Origin: Brevibacillus dissolubilis
Lineage (GTDB): Bacteria > Bacillota > Bacilli > Brevibacillales > Brevibacillaceae
Assembly: GCF_006170445.1 (NCBI RefSeq)
Contig: NZ_VCNA01000002.1
Span: forward strand, 786,265-850,264
Direction of reading: 5' to 3'
Length of the DNA stretch: 64,000 nt
In this document: positions 47,901 to 54,870 of the stretch, one piece after another
Layout of the letters: every line of letters begins with the position of its first letter
Numbering within the stretch: position 1 is the first letter of the stretch
The notes under the pieces: generated by a model
Database searches by the model: none
Seen by the model: the letters and a program-made list of their open reading frames with translations, nothing else
What the model was told of the DNA's origin: nothing
Made by a program: the position numbers and the translations under genes

Positions 47901-49160
47901 GGGATGGGAGAGCTTGACTAGAGCAGCCGCCCCAGAGACATAGGGTGCCGCCATCGACGTACCCGATTCGTATCCATAATCGTCTTCCGTCAGGGTTGAG
48001 AGGATCTGCTCCCCCGGTGCGGCCAAATCAATCGGACTTCCATAGTTGCTAAAGACAGATCGGCGTTGCTGCTTATCTATAGAAGCAACTGCAACAACCT
48101 CGGGAAATTTGGCTGGGTAGTAACCGTCTGTGTGGACTCCTTCGTTGCCTGCTGCCGCGATGACCAGCACACCCTTGTCGGTAGCACTGCGGATCGATTC
48201 TTGGATCAGCCGGCTGTTTCCGCTGCCGCCAAGGCTCAGGTTGATCACATCAGCACCCTTTTCCACCGCCTTATCAATGCCGGTGGCGATGGAATAACTG
48301 CTGCCGTAACCCGAATCATCCAGCACTTTGATTGGCAAAATTCGGACATCTTCCTCGCCGGCCACACCTGCGATTCCAACTCCATTGTCAGCCTGTGCGG
48401 CGATAATCCCGGCTACATGTGTTCCATGTCCTTGTTCATCTAATGTATCGTAATTATCATCCACGGTATTATATCCGTCCAACACACGTTCGCTCAGGTC
48501 GGGATGGGTAAAATCCACACCCGTATCGGCTACGGCGACAATCACGTGCTCTTTGGGGTTGCTCCAGGAGGCGAGCTTCTGCCAAGCCTGCAGAGCACAT
48601 ACAGCGGTATGCCCCCATTGCTGATCCAGCCTCGGATCGTCTGTTGGGCGGGCAGTCGTGTAGGTATCTGCGGTCTTGTAGGTATAGTTTGGCTCGACAA
48701 AAGCGATGGACGGATCCTTCGCCAATTCATCGGCGACCTGTTGGCTTTTGGCCGGGGATACCTTGAGCAGCATGGTTTGCTTATGACGCTTCACAATCCG
48801 CAGAGTCGCGTCATAGGAGGAGGTGATACGGTCAGGGAGTGGTTTGGAAGGTTTATATTGAACGATCAGCTCGCCTGAACGGGCGGCTAGGTTCGAGTTT
48901 GTGCTGTTCGCCGTATTTGCAGTTCCGCTTATGAGCCCAGATGCTGCGTATGTTGTGTCTGCACGGTTCGTAAAGTCCGCTATTGCGTCTGCTGAGTTAC
49001 TAAAAAACAACGACTCCATGTATGGTGATGGTGCCACAGTCTGGCTGGTTGTTGTGTCTGTCGTGTTGTAATTGGCATGCGCGTAGCCGGGGAATGCAGT
49101 TCCCGCAAGCAATAGCGGTATCATGATCGCCTTGACCAGACCTAGTTGGAATATTCTCAT
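44982..49160 (-). CDS. Giant secreted subtilisin-like serine protease (S8)
   Basis: A 1392-residue extracellular protease. It has a signal peptide (residues 1-29, cleavage near AHA), a Ser/Thr/Asn-rich spacer and an inhibitor-like propeptide (~95-165, LIVQYKPSKPLPDRI..FVEPNYTY). The peptidase S8 domain (~185-465) has Asp212 (ADTGVDFTHPDL), His245 (GHGTHVAG), oxyanion Asn339 and Ser402 (SGTSMAAPYVSG) all intact. About 900 C-terminal residues look like several beta-sandwich modules (ARVRLSPN..MSQNAPIVRL, Big/carboxypeptidase-regulatory-like). Such tails often bind cell wall or substrate. The start at 49160 is preferred over a GTG three codons earlier because of GAGGGAAG spacing. No sortase signal or anchor is seen at the C-terminus. 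Confidence 0.92.
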   Translation of the reverse strand: MRIFQLGLVKAIMIPLLLAGTAFPGYAHANYNTTDTTTSQTVAPSPYMESLFFSNSADAIADFTNRADTTYAASGLISGTANTANSTNSNLAARSGELIVQYKPSKPLPDRITSSYDATLRIVKRHKQTMLLKVSPAKSQQVADELAKDPSIAFVEPNYTYKTADTYTTARPTDDPRLDQQWGHTAVCALQAWQKLASWSNPKEHVIVAVADTGVDFTHPDLSERVLDGYNTVDDNYDTLDEQGHGTHVAGIIAAQADNGVGIAGVAGEEDVRILPIKVLDDSGYGSSYSIATGIDKAVEKGADVINLSLGGSGNSRLIQESIRSATDKGVLVIAAAGNEGVHTDGYYPAKFPEVVAVASIDKQQRRSVFSNYGSPIDLAAPGEQILSTLTEDDYGYESGTSMAAPYVSGAAALVKLSHPNWTAQQVRTALEQTAKDIDQAGADQNTGYGLVQIAEAISYVQTSPIQLISPNPREQVTGHVSFRVRMSQNAPIVRLSTVAGQVLASASVYNGEASFVWNSAQVADGEQSFLLQAMDATNRPIGNPLNLQLMVRNQNTTGVSVRVLDEYGYAEHGASVSVLRYDESASDDTAQSQGSYNLIGSDYTNDQGLVYFPSSVFLPDERYVVVAEFDSSQEDRTYLSYQEVNGNIGLITLNASHTKPVTVDVTEHGRAYEDVVFAFSPVLHGKEATSFIVYVNNEDESKARLQLPPGQYVGYAVRMRTDGQNFFLRQPFTVREGQNDLHFSLTDAQPLTFSLPGWAEEGYWYPHEFSSGIDPAIPVKNGTTIRTNSLMMSGYSLQLLQSEGSRKWSYTIDSTRKLDGSRLNRITVPTEANLRVLPDEDEKVMVHQGDRVFLNVELHFGKEFVLRDMQLLNPGESTGWDRQTIRFRNSLTNQWITPSKNQRLLAINNEEVTVDDNTNAGFHAVVKNEKGTEVWRGPADVDSFTLPDASQITSGFYEVWVDFGSVPLPYASISTLKLKDIAFEPLDSIQMRLISPNAKGLLYVDVHALHPTTRQVVANYTYFHDFAEEEEEQNLREVPIQLAGLSAGQTYIIQMTAFQTDWKGIFVERTVTLPSNSFTVDLRKKQERPSEVHFQAEADTVLQVMKGNQPLLVFGTAETNKTALLEKGVYRIIATKTNGTKPYLYQSEITISTDRQTVMIQPDFSRMKPIKLTSKSKNMTWNIALREQNASVQDDFAVFSLKPEHPVYIAEGNYDFYAIGMKQQGDSNLLYVYDTTPIRDAEGYLFQPDESFNVQLITTKDTLKPNEQVEGKVTITDHNGNRLVSLLQVTENPLHHLSTPFRLRTNSSGHQVLHAYDAERREFWPIVVQDFKPALRLVQGKQVLLNNQFASNWETFSFPLPKKALAGTYSLEWVLTQPVKIQTKKTITVQK

Positions 49161-49261
49161 GAGTGGCACTTCCCTCTGGATTGGTAAAAAAATGCGGACT
49201 ACTAGTAAATTTTACACGGTTCTGCATTTTCAACAATAATTCGTTAGTCCTAGTTACTTTG

Positions 49262-49295
49262 ACTAAAAAACCGCCTTGCCATGGCAAAACGGCTT
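49262..49295 (-). terminator. Rho-independent terminator after the trmO remnant
   Basis: GCCGTTTTGCC / GGCAAGGCGGT stem, loop ATGG, followed by TTTTTTAG on the minus strand, directly after the stop of the remnant. It shows that a transcription unit once ended here. Confidence 0.8.
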
Positions 49296-49554
49296 AGAAA
49301 TATCCGACCAACAGTCTATCCACCCACTCTGGAATTCGGGCATCTTCAATCCGGTCAAACTGCGGAAAGTAGGGCTTGATATCCAATACGGGCGTTCCCA
49401 TGACCGCGTCCAGCCCTTTTACCTTGAGTACGTTGCCCTTGATTGCGATCATCTTGACTGCTGTCAGTCCAATCGGATTCGGATGATGCTTCGGGCGCCG
49501 GGCAAACCTATCAATCATAAGCATGTTTCGTTCTACTACGTTACAACATTCGGT
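49294..49554 (-). pseudogene. trmO: C-terminal remnant of a TsaA/TrmO-type tRNA methyltransferase
   Basis: The frame encodes RFARRPKHHPNPIGL, then GLDAVMGTPVLDIKPYFPQFD, which is the signature of the TsaA-like TrmO family (tRNA-Thr N6-threonylcarbamoyl-adenosine methyltransferase, usual form F-A-T-R-S-P-H-R-P-N-P-I-G-L). Only about 76-86 residues remain of an expected ~140-230. An in-frame TGA stands just upstream (49555-49557), and the N-terminal half is gone, replaced by the terminator of the neighbouring propeller gene. The usual Thr-Arg-Ser is altered to Arg-Arg-Pro. A short alternative gene product starting at 49524 is possible but would lack the SAM-binding half, so decay is the better reading. 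Confidence 0.72.
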
Positions 49555-49611
49555 TCATCATCGGGAAAACCCTGCTCGATCTCATCATTAATATAAATGA
49601 AATGACTACAG

Positions 49612-49658
49612 ATAAAAACGCCGCCTGCCTGCATCACTCGTTGCAAACGGACGGCGTT
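49612..49658 (-). terminator. Rho-independent terminator after the propeller gene
   Basis: A long imperfect stem (AACGCCGTCC with GGCGGCGTT, continuing past one mismatch) and TTTTTATC on the minus strand, 33 bases after the propeller stop. Confidence 0.85.
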
Positions 49659-49690
49659 CCTTCTATTTATCCTACTACCTGTAAACGATC

Positions 49691-50926
49691 CTACTTGTTC
49701 CCAATCGCATAAAGTCGGCCGCTTTTCGACGCGACATACATGACCCCGTTGGCACCGATTGCCGGAGATGCAACAGACATGTCACGCACGGAGAAGACCC
49801 AGTTGCGGCTTCCTGAAGGTGTCAGTGCATGAACCCGTCCGTCCCCTGCAACGACATAGATCAGACCGTTCGCGCCGATAATCGGAGAGGCCGCGATGTG
49901 ATGACCAGTGGTAAATACCCAAAGCTGCTTGCCTGTTGAGCTGATCGCATGGAAGGTTCCTTTTGCTGTTCCTACATAAATCGTTCCGTTGGCTGCCAGT
50001 GCAGGGGCTTGCGTGATGATCGTACCTGTTGGATGCGACCATTTTTTCACACCTTTATTGGTCAAGGCATGCAGGTTACCGTCTTGGGAGCTGAAATAAA
50101 TCGTTCCGTCTGAAGCGATGACAGATGACGTGTTAACCGGAGATTTAACATCATATACCCATTTTGGTCGGCCTGCTGCTGTCAAGGCGTGAAACTTGCC
50201 GTCTACCGAACCGAAATAGACAGTACCGTCCGCGCTGATCGCCGGAGATGCGGTGATCTGTCCGTTGGTTGGATAGTTCCATTTTTTCTTACCATAGCGG
50301 TCAAATGAATATAAAAGGCGGTCGCCTGTACCTACATAAATCGTTCCATCTGCTGCGATGGATGGCGAGGATGTGATCTCTCCCTGCAATGTTACCGTCC
50401 ATTTGAGCGTACCGTTCGGGTTGATTGCGTACAGCTTCTTATTGGAAGTTCCTACATAAATCGTACCGTCCGCACCCAAGACCGGGGATGATTTGATATC
50501 ACCATCTACAGGGAACACCCATTTTTGCGTGCCGTTGGCTTTGACTGCATACAGCTCGCCGCCCCACGCCCCTGTTCCGAGATAGATGGTACCGTCACGA
50601 CCGACGACCGGTGCTGCGATCACTTCCCGACCAGTCAGGAATGCCCATTTTTCTACTGGATTGGCTGGTGCTACATAACGGGATTGACGTGTCCAGTTAA
50701 AGGAAGATGGTTGGGCAGCCGATTTGTCATAGGCCCCTGCTTGAAACCCAGCCCCCTGGCTAAACGCAGCCTGAGGGGAAGCGGCATGTACGTTGGCCGT
50801 CGGGAATGAGGCCAGTTCAGGAGTTACCAATCCGCCCGTAACAAGTAAAGCACTGACTGTCAGAGTACGAATGATTTTTGCAGAATGATTTTTCAGGTTG
50901 TTTTTCTGGTTTGTTTTCATATTCAT
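49691..50926 (-). CDS. Secreted PQQ-type beta-propeller protein with eight repeats
   Basis: A 411-residue secreted protein. It has a signal peptide (MNMKTNQKNN.. TLTVSALLVTGGLVTPELA, cleaved near VHA-A), a linker, then eight ~40-residue repeats of the type DGTIYVGT..LYAINPNGTLKW..G.I.SSPSI. They run from about residue 95 to the C-terminus and should close an eight-bladed propeller. No enzyme motif or PQQ ligand set is evident, so scaffold or ligand-binding is more likely than quinoprotein dehydrogenase activity. The start at 50926 has GGAGGG 9 bases upstream; open frame further upstream lacks a ribosome site. It lies 122 bases after a histidine-kinase gene, with a terminator between them. Confidence 0.85.
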   Translation of the reverse strand: MNMKTNQKNNLKNHSAKIIRTLTVSALLVTGGLVTPELASFPTANVHAASPQAAFSQGAGFQAGAYDKSAAQPSSFNWTRQSRYVAPANPVEKWAFLTGREVIAAPVVGRDGTIYLGTGAWGGELYAVKANGTQKWVFPVDGDIKSSPVLGADGTIYVGTSNKKLYAINPNGTLKWTVTLQGEITSSPSIAADGTIYVGTGDRLLYSFDRYGKKKWNYPTNGQITASPAISADGTVYFGSVDGKFHALTAAGRPKWVYDVKSPVNTSSVIASDGTIYFSSQDGNLHALTNKGVKKWSHPTGTIITQAPALAANGTIYVGTAKGTFHAISSTGKQLWVFTTGHHIAASPIIGANGLIYVVAGDGRVHALTPSGSRNWVFSVRDMSVASPAIGANGVMYVASKSGRLYAIGNK

Positions 50927-51034
50927 CTTCTTAATCCCTCCGTTGTGCTTCTTGACGCTGTCTAGACGGAATATATGCCCAATAAGTTGCAAATAAACCA
51001 GAAATTTTTGTTCCATCAAGCACATTTTCCCATA

Positions 51035-51064
51035 AAGAAAAAGCCTCTTCATAGAGAAGAGACT
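51035..51064 (-). terminator. Terminator overlapping the end of histidine kinase 1
   Basis: AGTCTCTTC / GAAGAGGCT stem (one G-U) with a short loop and TTTTTCTTT on the minus strand. The hairpin begins inside the last codons of the kinase gene. Confidence 0.7.
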
Positions 51065-52242
51065 GCTGAAATCAGCGGTAATCGGACTTCCACCTTGGTA
51101 CCTCGGTTGATCAGGGACTCGATTGCAATCGTCCCTTTCATCTCTTCCACCAACCGTTTACAGATGGACATGCCCATACCCGTTCCTTTTTCTGTTGTAT
51201 TAAAGAAAGGTTCAAAAATATGTTTGAGACGCCCTTCAGGAATCCCACGCCCATTGTCCCGGAACATAATAACCATCTGTTCATTGGAATGATCCATCAC
51301 CGTCTCCACAAACAGATGCCCGCCCTCGTCCACGGCATCAATGGCATTCTTGATCAGATTGAGACAGATCTGCTCGACGTAAGAGGACACTCCGTTAATC
51401 CAACACTGATCTTGCGGATAGTAAAAATGCATATATACATTTTTCTCATAGACAAAAGACTTCGCAATCTCATAGACCCGATGAAGGGTGGAGGTCAAGT
51501 TGACGGGGCCCAGCTCTTTTTTTATCGTGTCATTCTTGTTCGACAAGATTAAAAAGTTTTTGACTAATCCCTCTAGAGAGGCAATCTCCTCTTTGCAGAC
51601 CTGTATGTAGTGTAAAAACATCGTCGGATCAACGTTTCTCTGCTCCACGCTTTTCTCCATCAGTTGCAAAAAGCCTTGAAAAGAGGTAATCGGATTGCGG
51701 ATCTCATGGGCGACCCCAGCCGCCATATGTCCCATGATATTCTGTGTCTGCATGCTGAGACGATGGATCTGGTACTCACGCGCATCCAGATAACCTAGCA
51801 CGATCCCATTGAGCTGGGTTCCCGACAGGTCAAACTGCCGCTCAATTAAGAAGTCTTTGATCGCCGAGTCTACAGAACTGACCCCAAGACTATCCATGAC
51901 ACGGTACATGTTGCTGATCACATGCATACGCAGGTTATGTGACAACTTCAAGATCAATTCCTTGCTGATCTGTTTTCCCTCGGCATAAGCATGTCCTCTT
52001 TCATAACACTTGGCTTCCATTTCCATCTTATACTGCTGATAATCCGTCTCTTCAAAAAAGAGTGCATGAAAATTCTTCTCTACACCCTCTTTGATCAGAT
52101 CACAATAAATCTGCTCAATACCTTCCAATCCCTGAGACACCCTGACGTCCAGCTCGATTTCTGCCAAATGAGTTTCCAAGGCTGTCTCCAGTTGCTTGAG
52201 GAACAGGGGCAACAATTTTTCTTTCCATTCAATTAGGTTCAT
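51049..52242 (-). CDS. Orphan soluble histidine kinase 1 (sporulation-kinase-like H-box)
   Basis: A 397-residue soluble kinase. The N-terminal ~165 residues are helical with no membrane segment and no PAS motif. The DHp H-box is AAGVAHEIRNPITSFQGFLQLM with His179. The ATPase domain has N-box LNLIKNAIDAV, G1 DNGRGIPEG, and G2 GTGMGMSICKRL. The H-box is of the type seen in KinA-E sporulation kinases that phosphorylate Spo0F. No response regulator is adjacent. Start at 52242 follows AGGAG by 8 bases. Its N-terminal half resembles that of the plus-strand kinase at 60276 (shared HNLRMHV / HNLRIHI segment), so they are paralogues. Confidence 0.88.
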   Translation of the reverse strand: MNLIEWKEKLLPLFLKQLETALETHLAEIELDVRVSQGLEGIEQIYCDLIKEGVEKNFHALFFEETDYQQYKMEMEAKCYERGHAYAEGKQISKELILKLSHNLRMHVISNMYRVMDSLGVSSVDSAIKDFLIERQFDLSGTQLNGIVLGYLDAREYQIHRLSMQTQNIMGHMAAGVAHEIRNPITSFQGFLQLMEKSVEQRNVDPTMFLHYIQVCKEEIASLEGLVKNFLILSNKNDTIKKELGPVNLTSTLHRVYEIAKSFVYEKNVYMHFYYPQDQCWINGVSSYVEQICLNLIKNAIDAVDEGGHLFVETVMDHSNEQMVIMFRDNGRGIPEGRLKHIFEPFFNTTEKGTGMGMSICKRLVEEMKGTIAIESLINRGTKVEVRLPLISAVSSL

Positions 52243-52309
52243 AGTTCCGACTCCTAGACCTTTGATCAGGCACAAACATCCGTTGCACTCAAGTTCTTTT
52301 TGTAAAGAA

Positions 52310-52492
52310 TATGCATAGCTTTAGTAAAATTCTATACAAAATTTAGGAGTTAGCGCAAGCAAATCATGTCAAATTTTTCTAAAACTTTATGAAGTAGTGG
52401 ATTCTGTTCAACATGATAGAAGAAAAGTCGTTTTTGAGCAAGGAAATGGAGTGTGGGACCATTCTTCCAGCCCGGGAGAATGGTCCTTTTTT
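52310..52492 (+). ncRNA. Candidate small RNA ending at an orphan plus-strand terminator
   Basis: A strong plus-strand terminator at 52456-52492 has no plus-strand gene before it: the ~150 bases upstream contain only short frames without ribosome sites, and both neighbours are on the minus strand. A weak promoter-like TATACA lies near 52334. A small RNA or an antisense transcript over the end of the ABC-F gene is the simplest explanation. The hairpin could instead serve as a poor terminator or mRNA 3' stabiliser for the minus-strand ABC-F gene, but the T-run is on the wrong side. Confidence 0.3.
52456..52492 (+). terminator. Strong hairpin with T-run on the plus strand
   Basis: A perfect 10-base-pair stem (GGACCATTCT / AGAATGGTCC), loop of 11 bases, then TTTTTTGC on the plus strand. 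It ends one base before the ABC-F stop codon, which is on the other strand. Confidence 0.7.
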
Positions 52493-52493
52493 G

Positions 52494-54419
52494 CTATTTG
52501 CTGCTCTCAATCTCTTCGACCAGCTCAGCCAACTCCGTCCAACGCTCCATCGTACGTTCCAATTCTGCATTTACTTGCTGCTCTTCATCGAATAATTTCT
52601 GTGCCTTTTCAAAGTCGCTGCCAGCCTCGGTGATCTCGCGGCGGATTTGGGTCAGACGCTCTTCCAGACCCGCAATCTTTTCTTCGATTCCGTCCCATTC
52701 TTTCTGGTCTTTGTAGGAAAGCTTTTTGGTACGGTTACCACGGTTGGCTGATTGCTTGGCTTCATCGGCTTGCTTCTGTTCTTTTTCCAGTTTGCGTTCA
52801 AGCGCTGCTTCGGCTTCTTTTTCGATGCGGCTCTCTTCGAGGTATTCGGAGTAGTTGCAGTTGTAATGGTGAATCTGTCCCATGCCCTCAAATGCAAGCA
52901 GATGATCCACGGTCCGGTCCAAGAAGTAGCGGTCATGAGAGACTGTCACAACGGTTCCAGGGAAATTCTCCAGATAATCTTCGAGAATCGTCAACGTCTG
53001 GATGTCGAGATCGTTGGTCGGCTCGTCCAAGAAGAGTACATTCGGTTCACCCATCAAGGTACGGAGCAAATAGAGACGGCGGCGTTCTCCACCGGAAAGC
53101 TTACCGATTGGAGTCCACTGGGCACTCGGAGTAAACAGGAAACGCTCCAGCATCTGGGACGCGGTAACGGTAAAGCCATCGGCCAGCTGGACACGTTCTG
53201 CTACTTCTTTGATATAGTCGATCACACGCATCTGCTCATCCATCTCAACGGATTCCTGCGTATAGTAAGCCAGCTTAACGGTCTGGCCTACCTCAATGAC
53301 ACCTGAATCAGGCTGGATACGTCCCGCAAGCATGTTCAGCAGTGTGGATTTGCCGCTGCCGTTCGGTCCGATAATCCCGATACGGTCTCCCGGAATAAAA
53401 ATGTAGCTGAAATCCTTCACCAGCTGTCTGCCGTCGTAAGACTTGCTGATATTCTCTACTTCCATCACTTTTTTACCGAGTCGGCTTGCACCCAGTGCGA
53501 TATCCATGCTGCTTTGCTGCCCGTCCACTTTGCGGTCGCGGAGCTCTTCGGCACGTTGGACACGGGCTTTTTGCTTGGTGGTACGTGCTTTGGCACCACG
53601 TCGCAGCCATGCCAGCTCACGGCGCAGGAGATTTTGCCGCTTGCTCTCTGCAGCTGCCTCATGCTCCTCCCGCTCTGCTTTCTTTTCTAAAAAGGTTCCG
53701 TAGTTGCCCTCATAGCTGTAGAGCTTGCCACGATCCAATTCCAGAATACGGTTGGTCACACGATCCAGGAAGTAACGGTCATGGGTGATCAACAGGAGCG
53801 CACCCTTGAACTTGGACAGATAACTCTCCAGCCATTCAACCGTATCGTTATCAATATGGTTGGTCGGCTCGTCAAGAATCAGCAAGTCTGCCGGTTGGAT
53901 CAGCGCACGCGCCATCGCTACCCGCTTGCGCTGTCCCCCGGAGAGTTGACCGACGGGCTGAGTAAAATTAGTGATCCCAAGCTTGGTCAAGACCGTCTTG
54001 GCATTGGTGCTCGCATCCCATGCATTCAGTGCGTCCATGCGTTGTTGCGATGACAACAGGCGTGCTTGCTTCTTCTCATCGTCTGCATGATCTTGCAGGT
54101 CGGAGAGCGCCTGCTCGTAATCACGAAGGGCCTGCATCAATGGTGTGTCACCGTAGAAGACCTGCTCCAGCACCGTAGAAGCGGGATCAAACTGCGGATT
54201 CTGCGGCAGATATTCGATCTGAAAACGGTTGGCGTGAAGAACCTTGCCCGTGTCGGCAGTCTCTACTCCCGCAATAATCTTGAGCAAGGTGGATTTTCCC
54301 GTCCCGTTGACGCCGATGATCCCGATTCGTTGCTGCTCGGATATGGTAAATGAGATATTTTCAAACAATACTTTTTCTCCAAAGCTCTTGGAGATATTTT
54401 CAGCGGTTAAGATATTCAC
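52494..54419 (-). CDS. ABC-F ATPase of the YfmR/Uup type
   Basis: A 641-residue cytoplasmic ABC-F protein with two nucleotide-binding domains: Walker A GVNGTGKST (~35-43) and GPNGSGKST (~350-358), signatures LSGGQRKR and LSGGERRR, and Walker B LILDEPTN and LFLDEPTN. There is no membrane domain. A linker (P-site tRNA interaction motif) of ~80 residues lies between them, and a C-terminal coiled coil (~555-635) matches Uup/YfmR rather than antibiotic-resistance members. In B. subtilis YfmR relieves ribosome stalling, including at Pro-rich sequences, in parallel with EF-P. The start codon is GTG at 54419 with a weak AAGGG site. Confidence 0.9.
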   Translation of the reverse strand: MNILTAENISKSFGEKVLFENISFTISEQQRIGIIGVNGTGKSTLLKIIAGVETADTGKVLHANRFQIEYLPQNPQFDPASTVLEQVFYGDTPLMQALRDYEQALSDLQDHADDEKKQARLLSSQQRMDALNAWDASTNAKTVLTKLGITNFTQPVGQLSGGQRKRVAMARALIQPADLLILDEPTNHIDNDTVEWLESYLSKFKGALLLITHDRYFLDRVTNRILELDRGKLYSYEGNYGTFLEKKAEREEHEAAAESKRQNLLRRELAWLRRGAKARTTKQKARVQRAEELRDRKVDGQQSSMDIALGASRLGKKVMEVENISKSYDGRQLVKDFSYIFIPGDRIGIIGPNGSGKSTLLNMLAGRIQPDSGVIEVGQTVKLAYYTQESVEMDEQMRVIDYIKEVAERVQLADGFTVTASQMLERFLFTPSAQWTPIGKLSGGERRRLYLLRTLMGEPNVLFLDEPTNDLDIQTLTILEDYLENFPGTVVTVSHDRYFLDRTVDHLLAFEGMGQIHHYNCNYSEYLEESRIEKEAEAALERKLEKEQKQADEAKQSANRGNRTKKLSYKDQKEWDGIEEKIAGLEERLTQIRREITEAGSDFEKAQKLFDEEQQVNAELERTMERWTELAELVEEIESSK

Positions 54420-54502
54420 AAATAATCAGCCCTTACATTCTAGTCGTAGCATCACCTACCATTGTACTGAATCAAGGGCCATAAGAAAACCATAATTACC
54501 GA

Positions 54503-54718
54503 TTAACTCACATGACGATTCCGAACTGGTGCGATTGCCAGAATATGATCGGTATTAAACTGACGAATTGCTTGCCGTGTAAAACAAAAAGCCTTAACCT
54601 TGTTGCCTTCGATTGATGCAAGCTTTAGTTTGCGTTGACTGGTTTTTCCCGTACGATCCAGATAAATGATCTCAACCAACTGTCCCGAAGCTAAGTAACG
54701 ATTCAACTCACGCACCAT
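54503..54718 (-). CDS. Stand-alone small WYL-like domain protein
   Basis: A 71-residue protein consisting of one WYL-like beta-rich module: VEIIYLDRTGKTSQRKL, then KVKAFCFTRQAIRQFNTDHIL, which fits the A-Y-C-x-R-x-x-F-R-x-F-x-x-D-R-I end of WYL domains. It has no helix-turn-helix, unlike full WYL regulators. The start at 54718 has CGGAGGA 8 bases upstream. A promoter with TATAAT and a perfect LexA-type operator lie just upstream. It ends 83 bases before the ABC-F gene, with no terminator in between, so the two may share a transcript. WYL domains elsewhere sense nucleic acids or nucleotides and regulate DNA-damage and defence genes; the function here is unknown. Confidence 0.7.
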   Translation of the reverse strand: MVRELNRYLASGQLVEIIYLDRTGKTSQRKLKLASIEGNKVKAFCFTRQAIRQFNTDHILAIAPVRNRHVS

Positions 54719-54755
54719 TGCAGATTCCTCCGTTCGCGTTTTGTTCTTATAATCA

Positions 54756-54767
54756 GAACGTTTGTTC
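54756..54767 (-). promoter_or_regulatory. LexA/SOS operator (GAAC-N4-GTTC)
   Basis: The 12-base palindrome GAAC-AAAC-GTTC on the minus strand (GAAC-GTTT-GTTC on plus) fits the Bacillus LexA (DinR) consensus CGAACRNRYGTTCG in the invariant core and in the R-N-R-Y centre; only the outermost C and G differ. It lies 2 bases downstream of a TATAAT -10 box, at the expected transcription start, and 38 bases before the small WYL gene. Confidence 0.72.
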
Positions 54768-54769
54768 TC

Positions 54770-54799
54770 ATTATATGCGAACAACATGCGCACACGCAA
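54770..54799 (-). promoter_or_regulatory. Sigma-A promoter for the small WYL gene
   Basis: Perfect -10 TATAAT with TTGCGT 18 bases upstream on the minus strand. The LexA box follows immediately downstream. The -35 matches only three or four of six positions. Confidence 0.55.
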
Positions 54800-54821
54800 T
54801 CGGTTTCTTGCTGTTTTTTTA

Positions 54822-54853
54822 TAAAAAAAGACGACATGGGCTGTGGTCGTCTC
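54822..54853 (-). terminator. Rho-independent terminator after histidine kinase 2
   Basis: AGACGAC / GTCGTCT stem, ten-base loop, then TTTTTTTAT on the minus strand, 20 bases after the kinase stop. It isolates the LexA-box gene from the kinase transcript. Confidence 0.85.
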
Positions 54854-54870
54854 TTTGCTGTAAGCATGGT

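Noticed and set aside
49960..50480. Regularly spaced DNA repeats (about 120-base period) considered as a CRISPR-like or direct-repeat array
   Set aside because: The repeats encode the conserved strands of the beta-propeller blades in frame; they diverge at third positions and the spacers are coding.
52330..52400. A perfect TTGACA upstream of histidine kinase 1
   Set aside because: No acceptable -10 element lies 16-18 bases downstream; TATAGA is too far from it, and pairs only weakly with another -35.
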